Source of the DNA: Ochrobactrum sp. Marseille-Q0166
Lineage (GTDB): Bacteria; Pseudomonadota; Alphaproteobacteria; Rhizobiales; Rhizobiaceae
Direction of reading: 5' to 3'
Length of the DNA: 64,000 nucleotides
NCBI RefSeq assembly: GCF_014397025.1
Contig: NZ_JACJUO010000003.1
Location: 124,001 to 188,000 of the forward strand
Below the pieces are notes generated by a model. It was given only the letters and a program-made list of their open reading frames with translations, was not told the origin of the DNA and did no database searches. This document shows positions 46,987-55,477 of this stretch, piece by piece. Made by a program: the position numbers and the translations under genes. Every line of letters starts with the position of its first letter. Within the stretch, counting starts at the first letter, position 1.

Positions 46987-47026
46987 AGGGCGTTTTCTCC
47001 GTCTGTCTCAACAGAAACGCCCTTTT
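46987..47026 (+). terminator. Rho-independent terminator after gadC
   Basis: AGGGCGTTTTC (46987-46997) pairs with GAAACGCCCT (47014-47023) and is followed by TTTT. It separates gadC from the decarboxylase gene at 47065, which therefore should have its own promoter or depend on read-through. Confidence 0.8.
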
Positions 47027-47064
47027 CCACCTCCCCAATTTCTCGTCTCAAAAGGCAAATTTTA

Positions 47065-49776
47065 ATGAAAATCTCTACGAAGAAGCCGGGTAATAACTCT
47101 TCCATTCTTGGAAAATCTTTGGCTACTCCGGCAATGCGGTCCGATCAGTGGCTAACTGTCCTCTCTGAAGGACGTTTTTGGGTGAACGGCGACGATAGCC
47201 GCATTGAAGCAATCCGACAGGTCCTTGACGGCCTTGAAACTATTGAGCGTTTCTTTGCCTATCCCGGTGACTCCGTGCTGAGCAAACTTCATGCTCGTTT
47301 GAACGATGGCGACGCGCGCGGCTTTTTGCGTGCAGCGCAGAACATCTCAACGAGCATCATTTCTCAGAAATATATGGCAGATATTTCTGCTTGGGATAAC
47401 TGGGATGCAGACGATAGCCAGCCAGCCGAACGGCTTCCACAAGCTATCAATCACATCGAGAAAAAGCCCTATTTTGAAGTGCTTTCAGTCGTGCCACACA
47501 TAACGTCACGCTGGCAGCACATCGCACGTGAGGCTCGTTCTATCCGTCGCCCTGAAGACGAGTTCATTTATGAAACCGTCGTTACCGGCAACGCAGAAGA
47601 CGCACTGACCGCGATTCTGATCAATCCTTCAATCGCTTCGGTTGTTCTCTATGAAGGTTTTGCGGCGAAAGCCGCCGAGACGAACCCTCTGATTACTGCG
47701 ATTTCAGAAGTCATCGATCTAGCCGAAATCAAGGATGATAGCCGTTTGGCGCTCCGTACGGCGCGAGCTATCAAGAAGATTCGCCCCGAGCTCGACATTT
47801 ACCTCCTCAGCGACCGTGAGATCGAACATCTTGCGGGCGATCCTGATAACCAGATATTCAGCCGGCTATTCTACCAAGTTGAAGAGCCGCTTGAATTGCA
47901 TCTTTCAATCCTTGAAGGTGTCCATAAGCGGTATCAAACGCCATTCTTCGATAATCTCAAGCATTATGCAGCGCGACCGATTGCAACTTTCCATGCGCTG
48001 CCTATTGCGCGCGGAAAGGCTGTATTCAAGTCAAACTGGATACGCGATATGGGCGAATTTTACGGTCCGAACCTGTTTCTTGCAGAAAGCTCGGCAACCA
48101 CGGGTGGTCTCGACAGCTTGCTGGAGCCTACCGGGAATATCAAGGAAGCACAGGAACTGGCAGCCCGCGCTTTCGGCGCAGATCATGTATTCTTCGTCAC
48201 CAATGGCACGTCAACCAGCAACAAGATGGTCCTGCAGGCGCTGCTAGCGCCGGGTGATATTGTAATCATCGACCGCAATTGTCACAAGTCGCATCACTAC
48301 GGTTGCGTGCTTGCCGGTGCGCAACCTTATTATGTGGAGGCATTCCCGCTCACCGAATATTCGATGTATGGCGCGGTCTCCATACATACGATCAAGCAGG
48401 CGCTGCTGACACTTCGTGCTGAAGGACAGCTTGATCGTGTGAAAATGATCGACCTGACAAACTGTACATTTGACGGTCATGTCTACAATACGCGCCGCGT
48501 CATGGAGGAATGTCTGGCTATCAAGCCTGACCTCATTTTCCTCTGGGATGAAGCCTGGTTTGGCTTTGCTCACTGGTCGCCTTTCCTGCGCCAGAGGACT
48601 GCAATGGGCGCTGCCCAGACCTTGGAAGATTACCTTGCAACATCAGAAGCAAAGCAGGCCTGGCAAAACCAGCAAAAAGAACTGGGTGAAAGCCCATCTG
48701 ACGACGTGCTGCTCAGCACACGCCTGATCCCGGATCCGGACGCAGTCCGTTTACGCGTCTATCAGACCAATTCGATCCACAAGTCCATGTCAGCCCTGCG
48801 CCAGGGGTCGGTGGTTTTGGTGCGTGATGTCGAATTCAATGATGTAGAAGCACAGTTCCACGAGGCGGTCTTCACCCATGCATCGACCAGCCCGAACTTG
48901 CAGATCATTGCCAGTCTCGATGTTGCACGTCGCCAAATGGAGCTCGAAGGCTATGGTTTGGTGTCAAATGCACTTCAAATTGCGTTGGAAATTCGCAAGC
49001 AGATCAACGGCCACCCACTTATCTCGAAATATTTCCGTGTCCTCAATAATGCGGAAATGGTGCCGGCTGAGTTTCGTGAATCGAATGTAACAGACTTCAA
49101 CGATGCGTCGCTGACATGGACTGATGCGGTAAAGGCGGTTCGTGATGATGAGTTCCTGTTGGACCCAAGTCGCATGACACTGAGCTGCGGTGCTGCAGGA
49201 TTTGACGGCACCAACTTTAAGAATATGTTGGCAGACCGCTTCAATATTCAAGTCAACAAGACTTCGCGAAACAGCATTCTGCTTCAGTCGAACATCAACA
49301 ATTCGCGCAGCGACGTGGCTCTGCTGGTTCGTGTTCTACTCGAAATCTCCCAAGAGATCGATGCAAGTTTGAAGGAAGGCGGGGAGGCGCGCGTGCAGAA
49401 CTTTGCCGCCAAGGTCCGCACCCTCGTTGAAGTTGTTCCGAACCTCCCGAACTTTAGCAAGTTTGATGATCGCTATCGCGGTGATCCGAAATCTGCGACG
49501 CTCAATGGCGATATTCGCAGTGCATTCTATGATGCCTACAAGAAGGATGAGTGTGAGTTCGTCCCTCTTCATGACTCAACTGTTGATGAACGTATCGAGA
49601 AGGGTCCGGCACTCGTATCGGCAAACTTCGTCATTCCTTACCCGCCGGGTTTTCCGATCATGGTCCCGGGTCAGGTCATTACGCGCGAAATCATTGAATT
49701 TATGCGTAAGCTTGATGTGAAGGAAATCCATGGCTACGACAAGGCTGCCGGTTTGAAAGTCCTCAAGCGCAGTTGA
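47065..49776 (+). CDS. Long Orn/Lys/Arg-type (fold I) PLP decarboxylase
   Basis: 903 residues, about 150-190 longer than E. coli LdcI, SpeF or AdiA (711-756). Residues 1-160 are an extra N-terminal region; 170-300 look like the receiver-like wing domain (AILINPSIASVVLYEG, LDIYLLSDREIEHL); the PLP core starts near 330 with ATTGGLDSLLEPTG and FFVTNGTSTSNKMV, DEAWFGFAHW, and Lys573 in TNSIHKSMSALRQGS, the Schiff-base lysine. The C-terminal domain ends near VPGQVITREIIEFM. It should remove CO2 from a basic amino acid, using a proton. Substrate (lysine, ornithine or arginine) is not decidable by eye. Paired with an AspT-type exchanger. Confidence 0.9.
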   Translation: MKISTKKPGNNSSILGKSLATPAMRSDQWLTVLSEGRFWVNGDDSRIEAIRQVLDGLETIERFFAYPGDSVLSKLHARLNDGDARGFLRAAQNISTSIISQKYMADISAWDNWDADDSQPAERLPQAINHIEKKPYFEVLSVVPHITSRWQHIAREARSIRRPEDEFIYETVVTGNAEDALTAILINPSIASVVLYEGFAAKAAETNPLITAISEVIDLAEIKDDSRLALRTARAIKKIRPELDIYLLSDREIEHLAGDPDNQIFSRLFYQVEEPLELHLSILEGVHKRYQTPFFDNLKHYAARPIATFHALPIARGKAVFKSNWIRDMGEFYGPNLFLAESSATTGGLDSLLEPTGNIKEAQELAARAFGADHVFFVTNGTSTSNKMVLQALLAPGDIVIIDRNCHKSHHYGCVLAGAQPYYVEAFPLTEYSMYGAVSIHTIKQALLTLRAEGQLDRVKMIDLTNCTFDGHVYNTRRVMEECLAIKPDLIFLWDEAWFGFAHWSPFLRQRTAMGAAQTLEDYLATSEAKQAWQNQQKELGESPSDDVLLSTRLIPDPDAVRLRVYQTNSIHKSMSALRQGSVVLVRDVEFNDVEAQFHEAVFTHASTSPNLQIIASLDVARRQMELEGYGLVSNALQIALEIRKQINGHPLISKYFRVLNNAEMVPAEFRESNVTDFNDASLTWTDAVKAVRDDEFLLDPSRMTLSCGAAGFDGTNFKNMLADRFNIQVNKTSRNSILLQSNINNSRSDVALLVRVLLEISQEIDASLKEGGEARVQNFAAKVRTLVEVVPNLPNFSKFDDRYRGDPKSATLNGDIRSAFYDAYKKDECEFVPLHDSTVDERIEKGPALVSANFVIPYPPGFPIMVPGQVITREIIEFMRKLDVKEIHGYDKAAGLKVLKRS

Positions 49777-49893
49777 CGCGCGCAAAACTTTGGAGCGTCC
49801 ACCCTTTCAGGGGCGGACGCTTTAGTGAAATAAGCGCGTATTGCGAAAAGTGTAAAACCGTTTTCGGAAAAAGATGCGCGATAAGACAAAAAG

Positions 49894-49937
49894 TTAGAGT
49901 TTCGACCCGACCCAGTCAGATCGAAATCCGCTCTAAT
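49894..49937. repeat. Intergenic palindrome related to that at 13938
   Basis: TTAGAG/CTCTAA outer arms and TTTCGA/TCGAAA inner arms; it shares AGATCGAAA, two bases, then CGCTCTAAT with the element at 13938-13982. It lies between the decarboxylase and the exchanger and may act as a hairpin in their mRNA or as a terminator. Confidence 0.6.
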
Positions 49938-50006
49938 GCTGAAAAATGGGGCTCTCGTTTGGAGCGTTGCATTTTTTCTGCCGCTATTTGATCAGAAAGA
50001 AACAAA

Positions 50007-51698
50007 ATGCACTTGTTTGAATGGATAAGTGATGTCCTCAGATCGGCACCTGAACTGGCGATCTTTCTTGCCCTTGCTGTCGGGTTCTGGATCGGTGCTC
50101 TGAAGCTTGGATCGGTCAGCCTTGGGTCTGTTACCGGCACCTTGCTGGTCGGCGTATTGATTGGCCAATTAGGCATTGAAATATCGCCGCAAATAAAATC
50201 CATCTTTTTCATCATGTTTCTTTTTGCCGTCGGATTTGGTGTGGGCCCGCAATTTGTGCGCGGCATCGCAAGTGATGGCCTACCCCAGGCGATTTTCGCG
50301 GTTGTCATTTCCTGCCTGTGTCTCGGCTCAGTGTATTTTGCAGCCGTTGTTGCAGGATATGGGCCGGGCTCGGCAATTGGCCTTTTAGCGGGTTCGCAAA
50401 CCATTTCCGCGTCGATTGGCATGGCAACAGATGCGCTCAACAGAAGTGGCCATAGTCCATCGGAAATAAGCGAACAGCTTAATGCAATCCCCGTTGCCTA
50501 TGCAGTGACCTATCTTTTCGGCACGGTCGGCACTGGCCTGATCATCGCTTTTCTTGGCCCTAAGTTGCTTCGGATCAATCTCGAAGAAGAATGCCAGCGT
50601 TACGAACGTGAAATGTCGGCTGGTGCGCCTGAGGGTGGAATTGAAACTGCATGGCATCAATACATCGTCCGCACCTTTCGTCTGACCGTTCCGGGTATTA
50701 TTGCCGGCAAAACTGTCGGCGAGGCCGAAAAGATGGCGGGTGCGCGTATCTTTCTTGAGCGGTTGCGCCGGGATGGCAAGGTGATCCCTTTCGACGACGA
50801 CACGATACTTGAAATTGGCGATATCATAGCGGTATCCGGCCCGCATGATGCCATGGTTGAATGGTCGAACAGAGCAAGCGAAGTTGCAGATCGCGAACTG
50901 CTCGATATTCCGATTGAGACGATGGATGTCGTCGTAACCAACAAGCGACTGCATGGACGTACGCTGATTGATCTTTCCCATGAGCCTTTTGCGCGCGGGG
51001 TTTACATCAATCGCATCCGACGGGGGTCGATGAATGTCGATGTGCCTGTTCAGGCGCAAAGCAAAGTTTATCGCGGTGATATCGTCAGTTTAACCGGGAG
51101 TCAGAAACACATCGAAGCGCTTATTGCCGAGATTGGCTATGCCGATAGACCAACAAGTACAACCGACATGGTTTTGGTAGGTTCAGGTATCGTCATTGGT
51201 GGTCTATTAGGGTCGATCATTATTCCTATCGGGGGAGTGCCTATCACGCTGTCAACTTCCGGAGGTGCGCTTATTGCGGGGTTGATCTTTGGTTGGCTGC
51301 GCAGTTTTACACCGAAGATGGGTAACGTGCCGACCGCGACGGTCTGGTTCATGAATACTGTTGGCCTAAATATCTTCATCGCCGTAGTCGGCATCTCGGC
51401 GGGTCCGACATTTATTGCGGGGCTGCGTGAAGTTGGCTTTGAAATGTTCCTTTGGGGATTATTCGCAACATCCGTTCCAATGTTGTTCGCACCTTTAATT
51501 GGAAAGTATATTTTCCGCTTCGATCCCGCGATTAATCTTGGTTGTTGTGGTGGTGCGCGTACCAGTACGGCATCTGCGGCAATGGTTTCTGAAGCCGCAA
51601 AAAGCAACGTGCCAATGCTGGGCTATACCGTACCTTATGCGATTAGCAACACGCTGCTGACACTTTGGGGTATGGTTGTTGTTTTGCTGACGGTTTGA
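50007..51698 (+). CDS. AspT-family amino-acid:product exchanger with two RCK_C-like domains
   Basis: 563 residues. Membrane helices fill about 15-190 and 375-560, each half with the AAEx repeat (AVGFGVGPQFVRGI; NLGCCGGARTSTASAAM and VGISAGPTFIAGLREVG). The central 210-370 region has two RCK_C/TrkA-C folds (TVGEAEKMAG, then LHGRTLIDLS). AspT of Tetragenococcus swaps aspartate for alanine next to an aspartate decarboxylase. Here the neighbour is a basic-amino-acid-type decarboxylase, so the exchanged pair may differ. Electrogenic exchange coupled to decarboxylation would expel protons or make proton-motive force. Confidence 0.9.
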   Translation: MHLFEWISDVLRSAPELAIFLALAVGFWIGALKLGSVSLGSVTGTLLVGVLIGQLGIEISPQIKSIFFIMFLFAVGFGVGPQFVRGIASDGLPQAIFAVVISCLCLGSVYFAAVVAGYGPGSAIGLLAGSQTISASIGMATDALNRSGHSPSEISEQLNAIPVAYAVTYLFGTVGTGLIIAFLGPKLLRINLEEECQRYEREMSAGAPEGGIETAWHQYIVRTFRLTVPGIIAGKTVGEAEKMAGARIFLERLRRDGKVIPFDDDTILEIGDIIAVSGPHDAMVEWSNRASEVADRELLDIPIETMDVVVTNKRLHGRTLIDLSHEPFARGVYINRIRRGSMNVDVPVQAQSKVYRGDIVSLTGSQKHIEALIAEIGYADRPTSTTDMVLVGSGIVIGGLLGSIIIPIGGVPITLSTSGGALIAGLIFGWLRSFTPKMGNVPTATVWFMNTVGLNIFIAVVGISAGPTFIAGLREVGFEMFLWGLFATSVPMLFAPLIGKYIFRFDPAINLGCCGGARTSTASAAMVSEAAKSNVPMLGYTVPYAISNTLLTLWGMVVVLLTV

Positions 51699-51710
51699 GA
51701 CAGTTCAGGG

Positions 51711-51733
51711 CGGCTCCGGTTAAAGCGGAGCCG
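51711..51733 (+). terminator. Hairpin after the AspT-like gene
   Basis: CGGCTCCG (51711-51718) and CGGAGCCG (51726-51733) form an 8-bp GC-rich stem with a 7-base loop 13 bp after the stop codon. T-rich sequence follows only at a distance, so it may be a weak terminator or an RNA-stabilising hairpin. Confidence 0.7.
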
Positions 51734-51739
51734 TTGGAC

Positions 51740-52322
51740 CACTCTATCTCTTTGTTTTTACGAATTATCCGACGCAAAGCCCTTATGTTTCTGCTGGAAT
51801 GCCCGAGTAACATCAGGAAACATAGGGGTAGATTATAATAGTTCGCGAATGAACTTATTCGCGACCTTAATATCCGATTTTTTTGAAAATATTGGGCTGA
51901 TCATTACTGTTAAATTCTTTAGAAAATAAAAGCCATTGAACCGTGTGGTAAAAACAGTGGCTTATGACTTTGATAGCCCCTAACGCAATATTCCCGTTAT
52001 TATATCTTTTAGTCTGTTTCGTGGTTATTTTTGAACTGATGTAGTTTTCTCAATGTAACCATTGAGCAGAGGCGTTTTTTTAAAATGCAGGTTTCTTAAT
52101 CTTTTTAAAGTTGACAATATCAATCATCTTTAAAAAACTGTTGAGATGCAAAATTAGTGCGACATTTCGCAGCAATATTAAATGTAAATTTGATAATGCT
52201 TATATCCTTTATTTATTAGATAGTCTGATTGGGGTATTTTGATTCATGAACATCAGTCTATCAGATCCCTTTTGCTGATTATCTGAGGCTCAGATAAATA
52301 AAAAATTAAGGTGGGGCTAATT
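51740..52322. other. Long AT-rich leader upstream of cydA
   Basis: No gene is supported. The region should hold the cyd promoter. TTGAC-AAT-ATCAA near 52111-52123 resembles an FNR-type half-site pair but has a 3-bp instead of a 4-bp spacer, so I do not call it. Confidence 0.45.
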
Positions 52323-53894
52323 GTGGTTAATGATCTGGTAGTCGATCTTTCACGAATTCAGTTTGCGGCAACAGCGCTATATCACTTTCTTTTTGTCCCA
52401 TTGACATTGGGATTAACCATACTCGTCGCCATCATGGAGACAGTTTATGTAACAACAGGCCGCGAAGTCTATCGCCGGATGACCCAGTTCTGGGGCAAGT
52501 TGTTGCTGATTAACTTTGCCCTCGGTGTAGCAACTGGTTTGACGATGGAATTCCAGTTTGGCATGAACTGGTCATTCTATTCCAGTTTTGTCGGCGACGC
52601 TTTCGGTACGGCATTGGCGATTGAAGGCCTGATGGCGTTCTTCATGGAATCGACATTCCTTGGGTTGATGGTTTTTGGCTGGGATCGTCTCACCAAAATG
52701 CAGCATCTGGTCGTCACCTATCTGGTGGCGCTTGGCTCTAACCTTTCTGCTTTGTGGATTCTCGTTGCTAACAGCTTCATGCAGAGCCCTAAAGGTGCGG
52801 ACTTCAATCCGGTGACGATGCGCATGGAGCTCAGCAGCTTCTTTGACATGTTCTTTAATCCCGATGCGCAGGCGAAGTTTGTGCATACCGTGCTTGCAGG
52901 ATATGTGACCGCTGCGATTTTTGTCTGCGGTGTCAGTGCTTTTTACATGCTTCGCAATCGCCATATGGATGTTGCAAAACGTTCGTTCCGTATTGCGGCG
53001 CTTTTCGGCGTGCTCGGAACCGGCGGTGTGCTGACGCTCGGTGACGCGCTCGGCTTCGTTGGTGCGCATGCGCAGCCGACTAAGCTTGTGGCGATGGAAG
53101 CGCTTTGGGAAACTGAAGAGGCACCGATGTCATTTAACGCGATTGCCTTTCCTTCACAAAGCGAACAGAAAAATCTTTTCGCCGTTAAAATACCGGCGAT
53201 GCTGTCTATTCTGGTAACGCATTCGCTTGAAGGGACGGTGCCTGCGGCAGATGTCTTGGAGGAGCGCGCGAAAACGCGCATTCGAAACGGTATTCCTGCA
53301 ATTGAAGCCATGCAGGTACTCAGTTCCAACCCGACTGACGCTGCAGCTTTGGCTAAGTTTGATGCTCATAAGAATGACCTTGGCTACGGCTTCCTCGTCC
53401 AGCGTTATGCGCCTGATGGCGACATTACGCGGATCACGGATGCAGAAATTGACAAAGCTGCAAAAGACACCATTCCGGAGGTCTGGATTATTTTCTGGGC
53501 TTTCCGTGCCATGGTAGGGCTGGGTCTTTTGATGCTTGGCTACTTCGTCCTGTCCTTCATTCTGACATTGACCAATTCGGTTCACCATTATCGTTGGTTC
53601 CTGCGGGCCTCCGTCTGGATGATACCTGTGCCGTTTATCGCCTGCGAAATGGGCTGGTTGGTTGCGGAGGTCGGGCGACAGCCGTGGACTGTCTATGAAG
53701 TGTTGCCGACCTGGCTTTCTGCATCGACACATACGGTTGCCTACATGATTGTTTCGCTGTCAGGTTTCGTCCTGCTTTATTCAATCTTCGCGATCGTTGA
53801 GCTGTTTCTCATGCTGCATTTCATCCGCAAGGGACCAGATGTACTGGAAGAGACGAGTCCTGCAACTGCACCAGCTCCGGCTGCGGCTTACTAA
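52323..53894 (+). CDS. cydA: Cytochrome bd ubiquinol oxidase subunit I
   Basis: 523 residues from the GTG at 52323, preceded by AAGGTGGGG; a GTG four codons earlier is less well spaced. The N-terminus VDLSRIQFAATALYHFLFVP aligns with E. coli CydA, placing haem ligand His21. About nine membrane helices. The Q-loop between about 250 and 385 is the long E. coli type (ALWETEEAPMSF; IRNGIPAIEAM; DLGYGFLVQRYAPD) rather than the short cyanide-insensitive type. It oxidises ubiquinol and reduces oxygen to water with high affinity at the inner membrane. First gene of cydABX. Confidence 0.96.
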   Translation: MVNDLVVDLSRIQFAATALYHFLFVPLTLGLTILVAIMETVYVTTGREVYRRMTQFWGKLLLINFALGVATGLTMEFQFGMNWSFYSSFVGDAFGTALAIEGLMAFFMESTFLGLMVFGWDRLTKMQHLVVTYLVALGSNLSALWILVANSFMQSPKGADFNPVTMRMELSSFFDMFFNPDAQAKFVHTVLAGYVTAAIFVCGVSAFYMLRNRHMDVAKRSFRIAALFGVLGTGGVLTLGDALGFVGAHAQPTKLVAMEALWETEEAPMSFNAIAFPSQSEQKNLFAVKIPAMLSILVTHSLEGTVPAADVLEERAKTRIRNGIPAIEAMQVLSSNPTDAAALAKFDAHKNDLGYGFLVQRYAPDGDITRITDAEIDKAAKDTIPEVWIIFWAFRAMVGLGLLMLGYFVLSFILTLTNSVHHYRWFLRASVWMIPVPFIACEMGWLVAEVGRQPWTVYEVLPTWLSASTHTVAYMIVSLSGFVLLYSIFAIVELFLMLHFIRKGPDVLEETSPATAPAPAAAY

Positions 53895-53908
53895 TCGGGT
53901 GATCTGTT

Positions 53909-55042
53909 ATGGATATTTATCTCGTACTTCAGCTTATCTGGTGGCTGCTTCTTGGTATTCTCCTGATGGGCCTCGCCATCATGGTCGGTATGGATATGGG
54001 CGTTGGTACATTGCTGCGCTATGTCGGACGATCAGATACGGAACGACGTGTTGCACTCAACATTATCGGGCCACACTGGGACGGAAATCAGGTCTGGTTT
54101 ATTCTTGGTGGCGGCGCAATCTTTGCGGCATGGCCTTTGGTTTATGCAACCGCCTTCTCCGGTTTTTACATCGTGATGCTGGTTTTGCTATTCAGCATGA
54201 TCGTCAGACCGCTTGGCTTTGAATACCGCAGTAAATTGTCTTCGCCACGCTGGAGAAATGCATGGGACTGGAGCCTGTTCATTTCCGGCTTTGTTCCGAT
54301 GCTGGTATTTGGAGCAGCTTTTGGCAATATTCTTCAGGGTGTGCCGTTTAACTTCGACTGGCGTATGACGTCTTATTATACTGGCAGCTTCATTGAACTG
54401 TTCAATCCATTTGCTATCCTGTGTGGCCTTCTTTCTGTTTCGTTGTCGATCTATATGGGCGGCGCGATATTGATGAGTGGCGGCGTTGGCGATCTGGCTG
54501 AACGGGCACGCAAAGCTTCCCTGCTTGGCGGAGTTCTGGCACTTGTTCTGTTCACGATTGGCGGGTTCTGGGTCTCAGGCATGGACGGCTATCAGATCGT
54601 ACAGGGTCCAAATCCCGGCGTTCCGCAAACGCCTCTCCATCAGGTGGTTGAACGCACGCCAGGTGCACTTCTGTCAAACTTCCATGAGTATTCCGTGTTG
54701 TGGATTATCCCGGCGTTGACCTATATCGGGGTTGTTCTGGGGCTTCTGGCACTTGTTGCTCGCAAGGCGTTGCTGGGGTGGTGGCTGGGGGCGATCGCAT
54801 GGATTGGTGTGATTGGCACTGCTGGTGCTGCCATGTTCCCGTTCATGATGCCATCGAGCACGAATCCTTCACATAGTTTGACCGTTTGGAACTCCGGTTC
54901 CAGTGAGCTGACACTCATGTGGATGTTGGGCTTTACGGTTATCTTCATGCCTTTGATCGTCATGTATACGAGCTGGGCTTTCTGGGTGATGCGCGGCAAG
55001 GTCGATCCTGATCATGTCGAGACGTCGCACCACGCATTTTAA
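53909..55042 (+). CDS. cydB: Cytochrome bd ubiquinol oxidase subunit II
   Basis: 377 residues, about eight or nine membrane helices. The start WWLLLGILLMGLAIMVGMDM, GPHWDGNQVWFILGGGAIFAAWP near 55-77 and ERTPGALLSNFHEYSVLWIIP are the family marks. It scaffolds CydA and the haems. It begins 14 bp after cydA. Downstream lies the small cydX-like gene with an 10-bp gap. Confidence 0.96.
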   Translation: MDIYLVLQLIWWLLLGILLMGLAIMVGMDMGVGTLLRYVGRSDTERRVALNIIGPHWDGNQVWFILGGGAIFAAWPLVYATAFSGFYIVMLVLLFSMIVRPLGFEYRSKLSSPRWRNAWDWSLFISGFVPMLVFGAAFGNILQGVPFNFDWRMTSYYTGSFIELFNPFAILCGLLSVSLSIYMGGAILMSGGVGDLAERARKASLLGGVLALVLFTIGGFWVSGMDGYQIVQGPNPGVPQTPLHQVVERTPGALLSNFHEYSVLWIIPALTYIGVVLGLLALVARKALLGWWLGAIAWIGVIGTAGAAMFPFMMPSSTNPSHSLTVWNSGSSELTLMWMLGFTVIFMPLIVMYTSWAFWVMRGKVDPDHVETSHHAF

Positions 55043-55052
55043 GGAGAGCATG

Positions 55053-55295
55053 ATGAGCGTATTCTGGCGTTTTGTGCTGGCAATGATCATCGCAGTCATA
55101 GCGATCCTTGTAGGCATTATCTTAGGGGATTATGGGCCTTGGTATCTTTCGTGGCTTTTGGGCACCGGCTTTATGATCCTTGTTGCAGCTCTCGGCGGCG
55201 TCTTGTTTGAGGAACAGGAAGATGCAGCAAGCAAAAAAGGGCGTGGTGTCGATATGCAAAAGTCTAAGACACCGCAAAGGCATCTCGAATATTGA
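55053..55295 (+). CDS. cydX: CydX-like small subunit with an extra N-terminal membrane segment
   Basis: 80 residues from the second of two adjacent ATGs, which is correctly spaced from AAGGAG at 55041-55046. The part from residue 30, GPWYLSWLLGTGFMILVAAL then EEQEDA, matches the CydX/YbgT pattern (WYFAWxLGxxL...E). Residues 3-27 (FWRFVLAMIIAVIAILVGI) form an additional hydrophobic segment absent from the 37-residue E. coli CydX. CydX stabilises the bd oxidase haems. The longer form may be a fusion of CydX with another small Cyd-operon peptide. Confidence 0.78.
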   Translation: MSVFWRFVLAMIIAVIAILVGIILGDYGPWYLSWLLGTGFMILVAALGGVLFEEQEDAASKKGRGVDMQKSKTPQRHLEY

Positions 55296-55320
55296 GATAA
55301 AAGCTTTTGTAATGAAGATC

Positions 55321-55345
55321 CCATACGGAGTAATGCTCCGTATGG
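55321..55345 (+). terminator. Hairpin after the cydABX operon
   Basis: CCATACGGAG (55321-55330), loop TAATG, CTCCGTATGG (55336-55345) is a perfect 10-bp stem 25 bp after the cydX-like stop. No T-run follows, so it may also serve as an mRNA 3' stabiliser. Confidence 0.7.
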
Positions 55346-55477
55346 ACTATGCGGAGCGTGGCGCAATGCATTTCTATTGAATATGTTTATATGAAGCCAC
55401 TGCCAATATTTGATTTTATAGAGCAAATTTCAGGGAATGCTTCAGCGTTCCGGATTTTGCTTTAAGGAGAACAGCCA

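Noticed and set aside
52111..52123. FNR-like box TTGAC-AAT-ATCAA upstream of cydA
   Set aside because: FNR/Anr sites need a 4-bp spacer (TTGAT-N4-ATCAA); here it is 3 bp, so it is not a supported site.
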